60,964 nucleotides of DNA from DAIDKA01 sp049792815. GTDB taxonomy: Bacteria > Pseudomonadota > Gammaproteobacteria > Steroidobacterales > Steroidobacteraceae. The stretch spans positions 1 to 60,964 of the forward strand of contig JBARBG010000008.1 of assembly GCA_049792815.1 (NCBI GenBank). Direction: 5' to 3'. The notes beneath the pieces are model-generated. The model was given only the letters and a program-made list of their open reading frames with translations. It ran no database searches and was not told where the DNA came from. Each line of letters opens with the position of its first letter. Positions within the stretch are counted from its first letter, which is position 1. Both the position numbers and the translations under genes were made by a program. This document shows, in pieces, positions 34,801 to 41,214 of the stretch.

Positions 34801-36008
34801 GCCGCCCGTGGTGGACAGTCACGGTATCTGCTGCCGAGGACCTGAGTAGTCTGCGCTGCGTGTGGAGCGACCATGCCGGGGCCGCCGCGCTCGCCGAGCA
34901 TCTGGCCGGTATCAGGGAGCCTGGTATCAATCGCCGCTTTGAGCTACTGGACGGCGACCTCATGTCGCTGGCCATCAACAGCATCGAAGAGGTCGCCGCG
35001 GGGAACGGCCAGGTCTACGACTTCTCCGTGGAGGGAGACGAAAACTTCGTCGCCGGCATGGGTGGCCTGTGCTGCCACAACACGGACGCGGACGTCGATG
35101 GCAGCCATATCCGCACCCTGCTGCTGACGTTCTTCTATCGGCAGATCCCGATGCTGATCGAGAACGGGCACATCTACATCGCGCAGCCGCCGCTTTACAA
35201 ACTCAAGCGCGGCAAGCAGGAACAGTACGTGAAGGATGACGCGGAACTGACCGCGTTGCTGCTCAGCGCCGCGCTCGACAATGCCGCGCTGTATGTGAAT
35301 TCGGCGGCGCCGCCTCTGACCGGCGCGGGCCTGGAACAGCTGGCGCGCAAGTACACCGAGGTCCAGGCCATCGTGAAGCGCTGGTCGCGCCGCTACGACG
35401 ACCGGCTGCTCGAACAGCTGATCTACATGCCCGAGGTGAAGTCCTCGGATTTCGACCGTATTGACTGGCTGCGCGACTGGGCGCGCGAGCTCGAGCAGCG
35501 CCTCAACGGGCTGAACGATGGTACCCGCAGCTTCCAGATCGAAGTGCGACCCGCCACCGACAGCCACGCCAACCGAATCGTGGTCAATAAAAACCAGCAT
35601 GGCAGCACCAGCCACAAGAATCTGCCACGCGAGTTCTTCGAGTCGGCCGAGTACCAGCGCATTGCCGACCTCGGCCGCACGCTTTCGGGGTTCATCGGCG
35701 AGGGCGCCTACGTAAGCCGCGAGGATGACCGGCATGAGATCGGCAGCTTCAAGGAAGCCATGCGGTGGCTGTTCGACCAGGCGCGCCGCAAACAGAGCAT
35801 CCAACGCTACAAGGGCCTGGGCGAGATGAATCCTGACCAGCTATGGGACACCACCATCAATCCTGAGACCCGCCGCCTGCTGCAGGTGCGGATCGAGGAT
35901 GCGGTGGCCGCGGACGACATCTTCACCACGCTGATGGGTGACCAGGTGGAACCGCGCCGCGAGTTCATCGAGAAGAACGCGCTCTCGGTCATGAACCTCG
36001 ATATCTAG
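31872..36008 (+). CDS. gyrB: DNA gyrase subunit B with in-frame intein
   Basis: ATPase subunit of gyrase. The 1378-residue precursor consists of host GyrB residues 1-497 and 1071-1378 (805 after splicing, the normal size) and an intein of 573 residues. Host motifs are [64 protein letters not shown] and, after the intein, [20 protein letters not shown] with the metal-binding Asp residues of the TOPRIM domain. The intein splits the host between IIIM and TDADVDG, in the TOPRIM active site, so gyrase is inactive until splicing. There is no frameshift or stop. Confidence 0.96.
   Translation: [1378 protein letters not shown]
33363..35081 (+). mobile_element. GyrB intein with LAGLIDADG endonuclease and internal HTH
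   Basis: 573 residues in frame within gyrB. The N-terminal splicing residue is Ser1 ([10 protein letters not shown]). Block B is [11 protein letters not shown] with the Thr-x-x-His pattern, block F is [18 protein letters not shown], and block G is GLCCHN followed by Thr as the +1 nucleophile, so all splicing residues are present. Two LAGLIDADG-like motifs, [10 protein letters not shown] (intein residue about 320) and [11 protein letters not shown] (about 419), keep Glu and Asp at the catalytic positions. Residues about 188-249 look like an extra Xre-type helix-turn-helix. The insertion point in the TOPRIM motif is a highly conserved homing target. Confidence 0.93.
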
Positions 36009-36066
36009 CCTCTCGCTGCAGTGCAGCGTTACGGTAGCGTCGGCGCTGCCTCGACCACGGCTGCGA

Positions 36067-36095
36067 TTGACATAATGTAAGCGCCGCCGTAAATT
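36067..36095 (+). promoter_or_regulatory. Strong sigma-70 promoter downstream of gyrB
   Basis: Perfect TTGACA (36067-36072), 17-base spacer, TAAATT (36090-36095). Initiation near 36102 would give a leader containing a 10-codon reading frame before the zinc-ribbon gene. Confidence 0.6.
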
Positions 36096-36127
36096 TCCCT
36101 TCAGAACAAGAAGAAGGGGAGGTTTCC

Positions 36128-36160
36128 GTGCAAACCACTCGAGATCGAGGCCCGGCATGA
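36128..36160 (+). CDS. Possible 10-codon leader peptide
   Basis: GTG at 36128 is preceded by the strongest ribosome site nearby (AAGGGGAGG) and reads MQTTRDRGPA. Its stop TGA overlaps the ATG of the next gene (ATGA at 36157-36160). It could be a translated leader coupling ribosomes into the zinc-ribbon gene, or chance. There is no codon-use evidence at this length. Confidence 0.3.
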   Translation: MQTTRDRGPA

Positions 36161-36390
36161 AACACACAAATTCGCGAACCGGAAATGTCCGGACGCTACG
36201 CTCACATCTGCCGCCCACGCCGCGTGAATCCGATGGAATCCTGGTTCAGGAAGAAGAGCTGAGCTTGGCGAGCGCGCAGCACCTTTTCAGAATGCGCTGC
36301 GACTGCGGTCGCTCATGGTTTGAGCTCGAACTGAAGGTACTGGTCAAGTGCCCGGCCTGCCACAGGCTCAATCGGGTTCATATCACCTGA
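36157..36390 (+). CDS. Small zinc-ribbon protein, uncharacterised
   Basis: 77 residues. The C-terminal half reads MRCDCGRSWFELELKVLVKCPACHRLNRVHI, with two CxC/CxxC knuckles 19 residues apart, a zinc-ribbon arrangement. The N-terminal 40 residues are polar and not recognisable. A good promoter (36067-36095) and ATGA coupling to a short leader frame support expression. It could bind nucleic acid or a protein partner; I do not recognise the family. Confidence 0.6.
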   Translation: MKHTNSRTGNVRTLRSHLPPTPRESDGILVQEEELSLASAQHLFRMRCDCGRSWFELELKVLVKCPACHRLNRVHIT

Positions 36391-36426
36391 GGCGAGTCGG
36401 CGCCCGGCTTTTGCTATTGTGGTGGC

Positions 36427-36648
36427 ATGAATCCCACCAAACTGGTTGCGGCGCTGCTGATCATCGCCGGAGTTCTCGGCCTGGCCTACGGTAGCTTCAG
36501 CTACACGCAGAACAAGACGGTTGCGCAGGTCGGCCCGATCTCGATCAACGCCGAAGAACAACACACCGTCAATATTCCGCTGTGGGCGGGCATCGGTGGA
36601 ATTGTGGTGGGGGGATTGCTGCTCGCCTTGGGTGGCCGCAAAGGCTGA
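36427..36648 (+). CDS. DUF3185-like small membrane protein
   Basis: 73 residues with two membrane helices, LVAALLIIAGVLGLAYGSFSY and LWAGIGGIVVGGLLLALGG. They flank a polar segment TQNKTVAQVGPISINAEEQHTVNIP and end in RKG. This is the pattern of the DUF3185 family, a small inner-membrane protein of unknown role. It stands alone between the zinc-ribbon gene and a convergent cupin gene, 16 bases from the latter's stop. Confidence 0.8.
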   Translation: MNPTKLVAALLIIAGVLGLAYGSFSYTQNKTVAQVGPISINAEEQHTVNIPLWAGIGGIVVGGLLLALGGRKG

Positions 36649-36664
36649 TTGTCCGGCGGCAATA

Positions 36665-37153
36665 TCAGGTGATATCGCTCAAGGGCACCATCTTGCCAGT
36701 GGCCCGGATCCGCGCCTTGCCGGTGCTCGGGAAACAGGCAATATCATCGGCATGGTTGTCGCCGATGGTCATGAACAGGCACTTGCTCCTGGTGTGATTG
36801 AATAGATGGTGCCCCGCTTTCTGCCCCGCGGGAAAACAGCAGTAGTCCCGTTCCTTCATGATGTATCTGCGGCTTCCCAGTATCAGTGTTGCACTGCCCT
36901 TGAGGATGAAGACGTGTTCTTCTTCCCGAAGGTGATAGTGAAAGCGATTTGAATACTGTCCTGGCGCCAGCACATCGATCCCGACGCCGACCCGCGAACC
37001 CCCACCATAGCGCCCGAGAAGTCTGAATGCCGTGGATCCGGGAAGCCTCTTCCACGGCACGTCTTCAATACTGAACGGTTCGAATAACCCTTCCGGACTC
37101 AAACTGGTGCGAGGGGGGTCAGTCGTTTTCTGCTTCGGTTTAGGCTTGGCCAT
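36665..37153 (-). CDS. Cupin-domain protein
   Basis: 162 residues with one double-stranded beta-helix. Motif 1 FHYHLREEEHVFILKGSATLILG carries the HxH...E metal ligands, and motif 2 is FPAGQKAGHHLFN with a further His. The N-terminal 25 residues are basic and disordered-looking. Metal binding is likely; the substrate is unknown. A relative lies at 57610-58080, with the same CC.F.AG.KA.HHL.N segment in motif 2, so the genome holds a small family of these. Confidence 0.82.
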   Translation of the reverse strand: MAKPKPKQKTTDPPRTSLSPEGLFEPFSIEDVPWKRLPGSTAFRLLGRYGGGSRVGVGIDVLAPGQYSNRFHYHLREEEHVFILKGSATLILGSRRYIMKERDYCCFPAGQKAGHHLFNHTRSKCLFMTIGDNHADDIACFPSTGKARIRATGKMVPLSDIT

Positions 37154-37226
37154 ATTCCGCGCTGCCTACGTTGGAGATGGTTTGACCCGATAGTTTAGGC
37201 TGCTCGCGCACGGTCGCGCGCGTACG

Positions 37227-37240
37227 TAGGAATATTCCTA
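37227..37240. promoter_or_regulatory. 14-base perfect palindrome between divergent cupin and transglutaminase genes
   Basis: TAGGAATATTCCTA is self-complementary over 14 bases and lies in the 166-base divergent gap, about 80 bases before each start. It could be an operator; no regulator is adjacent. Confidence 0.3.
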
Positions 37241-37319
37241 GGCCACCGAGGCCGTCCCGCTCATGGCCGCCGCAGCGCGCGGGTTGTTATCTTGCACCCC
37301 AACCACCAGGACGCTCACC

Positions 37320-38150
37320 ATGCACATCCGCTTCGGCTACGAGCTCACCTACTCGACACCCGTGCCGACGCACATGATCCTGATGTTGAGCACCCATCTG
37401 AGTCGCGGCCAGACCTATGTGGTCGGCGACAAAATGCAATTGAGCCGCAACGTGCCGCTGCAGGTCTTCACCGACGGCTTCGGCAATAGCTGTACGCGAC
37501 TTGAGTTGCCCAGTGGTCCCACCCGCATCAGCGCCGATGCACTCATCGAGGACCCGGGCGCCAGTGAGCCGATCACCCCGTCGGCGCAGGAGCACCCCGT
37601 GCGGGAGCTTCCCAGTGAGGTACTGCAGTTCCTCCTTAGCAGCCGCTATTGCGACACGGAGGTACTGATGGCCGAGGCCTGGTGTCTCTTTGGGCACATG
37701 CCGCCCGGGTGGAATCGGGTCCAGGCCATCTGCGACTACGTCCATCGGCACATCGAGTTCGACTATCGATATGCCCGTGCGACGCGGACGGCGTCACAAA
37801 CTTTCTTCGAGCGGCAGGGCGTATGCCGCGACTTCGCACACCTTGCCATCGCGCTGTGCCGTTGCCTCAACATTCCGGCGCGCTACTGCACCGGTTATCT
37901 GGGCGACATTGGCGTAGCGACCGCGGAATCGCCCATGGACTTCGCCGGCTGCATGGAAGTGTACCTGGGTGGTCAATGGCACTTGTTCGACCCGCGCAAC
38001 AATGAACGACGGATCGGCCGTATCCTCATCGCCCGCGGACGGGATGCCGGTGATGTTGCGATCAGCACGGCTTTCGGGCCGGCCTGCCTGCAGCTCTTCA
38101 AGGTCTGGACTGACGAAGCTGACAACGCACCGCTGCGACGGGTAGGCTAG
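37320..38150 (+). CDS. Transglutaminase-like protein
   Basis: 276 residues from the ATG at 37320. An N-terminal beta domain (MHIRFGYELTYSTPVPTHMILM) is typical of bacterial transglutaminase-like proteins. The core has the catalytic cysteine in FFERQGVCRDFAHLAIALCRCLNIPARYCTGYLGD and the aspartate region in GGQWHLFDPRN. The usual HAW histidine segment reads FAGCMEVYL, so the His is not at its normal place and catalysis is uncertain. The family holds proteases and amide-forming enzymes. It leads a compact set with a LanC-like gene and an O-methyltransferase. Confidence 0.83.
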   Translation: MHIRFGYELTYSTPVPTHMILMLSTHLSRGQTYVVGDKMQLSRNVPLQVFTDGFGNSCTRLELPSGPTRISADALIEDPGASEPITPSAQEHPVRELPSEVLQFLLSSRYCDTEVLMAEAWCLFGHMPPGWNRVQAICDYVHRHIEFDYRYARATRTASQTFFERQGVCRDFAHLAIALCRCLNIPARYCTGYLGDIGVATAESPMDFAGCMEVYLGGQWHLFDPRNNERRIGRILIARGRDAGDVAISTAFGPACLQLFKVWTDEADNAPLRRVG

Positions 38151-38185
38151 CGGGCATTATTCACGACCCCGCACGCCATGAATCC

Positions 38186-39358
38186 TTGCAGGAAATCGCC
38201 TGGGACCCGCAGCGGGTCCGGGCGGTCATTGGGCAGATCGTGGCGCAAACCGAGGGCCACTTCGCGTCCGATCGGTACTGGCCGGCCCATGAAATGGATA
38301 CCGAAGGTGGCGACCATCAGCCGCTGACGCCACTTTATTTCGGCGCCATTGGCGTCATCTGGGCGCTGCACTATCTGCGCGAGGTCGGGGCCGCCTCTCT
38401 GGCGCGCAACTACACGCCCTATCTCGAACGCCTTCGCGCCGCTAATCAACGTTGGCTGGGCGAGCAGTACGAAACGTCCAAGGCGGCGTATCTGATGGGA
38501 GATACGCCGACGCTGATGATGACCTATGTCCAGGACCTCGAGAACGTCGCCGTCGCGGACGAGCTCGAGCGACTGATCCTCGGTAATATCGATCATCCCA
38601 GCCGCGAGCTCATGTGGGGCGCCCCGGGTACGATGCTGGCGGCATGGTTTCTGTACGAGCGCACCCGGGATGAACGCTGGGCCCACGGGTTTCGCGCCAG
38701 CGCCGAGCGCCTGTGGTCGCAATTGCTGTGGTCGCAGAATCACGGCTGCCATTACTGGACTCAGGATCTTTACGGCAGGCAATCCACGTATCTCGACGCC
38801 GTCCACGGCTTTGTGGCGACGGCTTCAGTGATGATTCGTGGCCGCGAGTTGTTGGACCCCGCTCAGTGGAAGGCCTGGCAGGAGTGCATCGTCAACACCG
38901 TCGCCCGTACCGCCACCCGCCGCGACGGCCAGGTCAACTGGCGCGCCTTGCTCCTGCCGCCCGAGGGCGGCGCACGATTTCTGATGCAGTTCTGCCATGG
39001 CGCACCGGGCTTTGTGATCTGCCTCGGCGACCTGCCTGGCAATGATCTGGACTCGCTTCTGGTCGCGGCGGGTGAGACAGTCTGGTCGGCAGGTCCGTTG
39101 ACCAAGGGTTCCAATCTTTGCCATGGTACGGCCGGCAATGGCTACGCCTTTCTGAAGCTGTACCGACGCACCGGAGAGGCACTGTGGCTCGATCGCGCCC
39201 GCGCCTTTGCCATGCACGCAGTTGCCCAGACCGAGGCGGACCTGCGGCGCTACGGCCAGGGACGATATTCCCTGTGGACAGGCGACCCGGGAGTTGCCAT
39301 CTATCTGTGGCACTGCCTCAAGGGAACCGCTTTATTTCCAACACTTGACGTCTTCTAA
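38186..39358 (+). CDS. LanC-like (LanCL-type) zinc protein
   Basis: 390 residues of alpha/alpha toroid repeats. The zinc ligands of the LanC fold are present as FCHGAPGF and NLCHGTAGNGYAFLKLY; the second matches the eukaryotic LanCL signature closely. LanC enzymes cyclise lantibiotics, whereas LanCL proteins add glutathione to dehydroamino acids in damaged proteins. No lanthipeptide precursor or dehydratase is nearby, so a LanCL-like role is more likely. The start is a TTG, 35 bases after the transglutaminase stop. The frame is open upstream as IIHDPARHES, which could be translated only from a rare ATT codon. Confidence 0.85.
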   Translation: MQEIAWDPQRVRAVIGQIVAQTEGHFASDRYWPAHEMDTEGGDHQPLTPLYFGAIGVIWALHYLREVGAASLARNYTPYLERLRAANQRWLGEQYETSKAAYLMGDTPTLMMTYVQDLENVAVADELERLILGNIDHPSRELMWGAPGTMLAAWFLYERTRDERWAHGFRASAERLWSQLLWSQNHGCHYWTQDLYGRQSTYLDAVHGFVATASVMIRGRELLDPAQWKAWQECIVNTVARTATRRDGQVNWRALLLPPEGGARFLMQFCHGAPGFVICLGDLPGNDLDSLLVAAGETVWSAGPLTKGSNLCHGTAGNGYAFLKLYRRTGEALWLDRARAFAMHAVAQTEADLRRYGQGRYSLWTGDPGVAIYLWHCLKGTALFPTLDVF

Positions 39359-39380
39359 TGCCTCAGCCCAGGAAATGACC

Positions 39381-40013
39381 ATGAACACCCTGACTACGGC
39401 GCCGCTCGCGCCACTGCTATCGCGACTGTTCGTCGACGCCGCGGCAAGTACCGCAAAAATGCGCCAGGAGCTCGTCGGCGTGCCGCGCGATGACTATCGC
39501 GCGTTCTACTCTCGTGCCAAGGAGTATCACCTTGCGGTATCGCCGCAGACCGGAACTCTGCTCTACATGCTGGCGCGCAGCAGCGGCGCACGCAGCATGG
39601 TCGAGTTCGGAACCTCCTTCGGAATCTCGACACTGCACATGGCCGCGGCGCTCAAGGACAATGGCGGCGGACGGCTGATCAGCACCGAGTTTGAACCTTC
39701 AAAGATCGCACACGCCCGCAGCAATCTGCGGGCTGCGAACCTTGATGGACTGGTTGAAATCCGGGAAGGCGATGCGCTGGAAACACTGGCGCGGGATCTT
39801 CAGCCCATCGACCTGGTGCTGCTCGATGGCGCCAAGGCGCTTTATCCGAAGGTACTCGACCTGATCGAGCCGCATCTGCGCGTCGGCGCGATGATCGTCG
39901 CCGACAATGCGGACTGGTGCCCGGAGTATCTCGCGCGGGTGCGCGATCGCGCCAACGGCTACCTGTCGGTGCCATTCGCCGGCGATGTCGAACTCACGAT
40001 GCGAACGGCCTGA
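39381..40013 (+). CDS. Class I SAM-dependent O-methyltransferase
   Basis: 210 residues of the catechol/caffeoyl-CoA O-methyltransferase type. SAM motif I is MVEFGTSFGISTLHMAAAL, the acidic ribose ligand is ISTEFEP, and the catalytic metal region is DLVLLDGAKALYPKVLDLIEPHLRVGAMIVADNADW. AGGA lies 7 bases before the ATG at 39381, preferring it to the ATG at 39375. It follows the LanC-like gene by 22 bases, so transglutaminase, LanC-like and methyltransferase probably form one transcript. The substrate is unknown. Confidence 0.88.
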   Translation: MNTLTTAPLAPLLSRLFVDAAASTAKMRQELVGVPRDDYRAFYSRAKEYHLAVSPQTGTLLYMLARSSGARSMVEFGTSFGISTLHMAAALKDNGGGRLISTEFEPSKIAHARSNLRAANLDGLVEIREGDALETLARDLQPIDLVLLDGAKALYPKVLDLIEPHLRVGAMIVADNADWCPEYLARVRDRANGYLSVPFAGDVELTMRTA

Positions 40014-40026
40014 CGGCCGCCGCCGC

Positions 40027-41061
40027 TTACGCCTCGGGGGCCATGTACTCGCGCCGCAGTATCCTCGCGCCCTCGACCATAGCCTGCATCTTGCCGAAGG
40101 CAACGTCGTGGGGCAGATACTTCATGCCGCAGTCCGGCGCAACAATGACCTTGTCCGCCGGCACGTGCTCAAGCGCGCGCCGGATGCGCGCGGCGACTGT
40201 CGCGGCGGTCTCCACCTTCATGTCGGAGAGGTCGATGGCGCCGACCATGATGGATTTGCCTGGCAGGCTCTTCAGCACCGAGCAATCGAGGTTCGACTGG
40301 GCCGTCTCGATGGAGACCTGCTTGCAGCTGCAATCCGCCAGTTCCGACAGGAACGAATAGCCGCTGGGACGCGCGTGGATGATTGCCGCATAGCCGAAGC
40401 AGATATGCACGGTGGTCGTACCGGTAATGCCCTCGAGGGCGCGGTTCAGCGCCTTGAGACCATACTGCCGCGCCTTTTCCGGGCGCGCCTGCAGATAGGG
40501 CTCATCGATCTGAACGACGTCGGCGCCGGCGGCGAACAGGTCCCTGATTTCTTCATTGACCGCGGCCGCGTAGTCCATCGCGGCGTCTTCCTCGTGGGTG
40601 TAAAAATCGTTCTGCGCCTGCTGGGTCATGGTGAAGGGACCCGGCACCGTGATCTTGACCCGCCGGTTGGTGTGGCGCTGCAGGAATTTCAGGTCCTCAA
40701 CCTGCACGGCATGCATGCGGCGGATCTTGCCGACAATGCGCGGCACGGGATTGGGATGACCCGAACGGTCTAACGCCGTCCCGGGATTTTCCAGATCCAC
40801 CCCTTCGAGGGCAGTCGCGAAGCGGTTCGAATAGCTCTCCCGGCGGATCTCACCGTCGGAGACGATGTCGATCCCGGACTCTTCCTGGGCGCGGATCGCC
40901 AGGATCGTGGCGTCATCCTGAGCCTGATCCAGGAACTGGGCCGGCACGCGCCACAGCGCCTGCATTCTCACCCGTGGCGGGAAGCGTCCCGCGAGGTTGG
41001 CGCGGTCGATCAGCCATTCGGGCTGCGGATAACTTCCTACCAGAGTCGTCGGGAACAGCAT
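40027..41061 (-). CDS. MetE-like cobalamin-independent methionine synthase family protein
   Basis: 344 residues, corresponding to the C-terminal catalytic half of MetE only. The start MLFPTTLVGSYPQPEWL at 41061 has GGAGAG just upstream. The zinc ligands appear in order as His and Cys in TVHICFGY, Glu in VSIETAQSNLD and Cys in VIAPDCGMKYL; VQIDEPYLQ is the conserved core strand. Single-domain forms use varied methyl donors or corrinoid partners and many are uncharacterised, so I would not call it MetE proper. It converges with the O-methyltransferase gene (13-base gap). Confidence 0.85.
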   Translation of the reverse strand: MLFPTTLVGSYPQPEWLIDRANLAGRFPPRVRMQALWRVPAQFLDQAQDDATILAIRAQEESGIDIVSDGEIRRESYSNRFATALEGVDLENPGTALDRSGHPNPVPRIVGKIRRMHAVQVEDLKFLQRHTNRRVKITVPGPFTMTQQAQNDFYTHEEDAAMDYAAAVNEEIRDLFAAGADVVQIDEPYLQARPEKARQYGLKALNRALEGITGTTTVHICFGYAAIIHARPSGYSFLSELADCSCKQVSIETAQSNLDCSVLKSLPGKSIMVGAIDLSDMKVETAATVAARIRRALEHVPADKVIVAPDCGMKYLPHDVAFGKMQAMVEGARILRREYMAPEA

Positions 41062-41116
41062 TTCTCTCCACCCCTCTCGATTAACCTGGATCAAACCAGC
41101 ATTAGGTAAATCAACG

Positions 41117-41164
41117 AGTTACAAATAGCGAGGCGCGCGACCCGCGCGTTTTAACAGTTACAAA
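41117..41164. repeat. Direct repeat pair flanking a GC hairpin upstream of fic
   Basis: AGTTACAAA occurs at 41117-41125 and 41156-41164, 39 bases apart. Between them CGCGCG-ACC-CGCGCG (41134-41148) forms a hairpin followed by TTTT, a terminator-like shape on the plus strand. It may control entry into the fic gene. Confidence 0.35.
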
Positions 41165-41178
41165 CCAACAGAATTGTG

Positions 41179-41206
41179 TTTACTATCCGATAAAAACGCA
41201 GATAAT
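41179..41206 (+). promoter_or_regulatory. Candidate promoter of the fic-DUF2130 operon
   Basis: TTTACT (41179-41184), 16-base spacer, GATAAT (41201-41206). The ATG at 41215 is 9 bases after the -10, so the transcript would be almost leaderless. Confidence 0.45.
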
Positions 41207-41214
41207 AACCAACT

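Noticed and set aside
37078..37095. GGTTCGAATAA, similar to a tRNA T-arm
   Set aside because: No acceptor stem or anticodon arm around it, and it is within the cupin gene; the same holds for a similar string near 40825.
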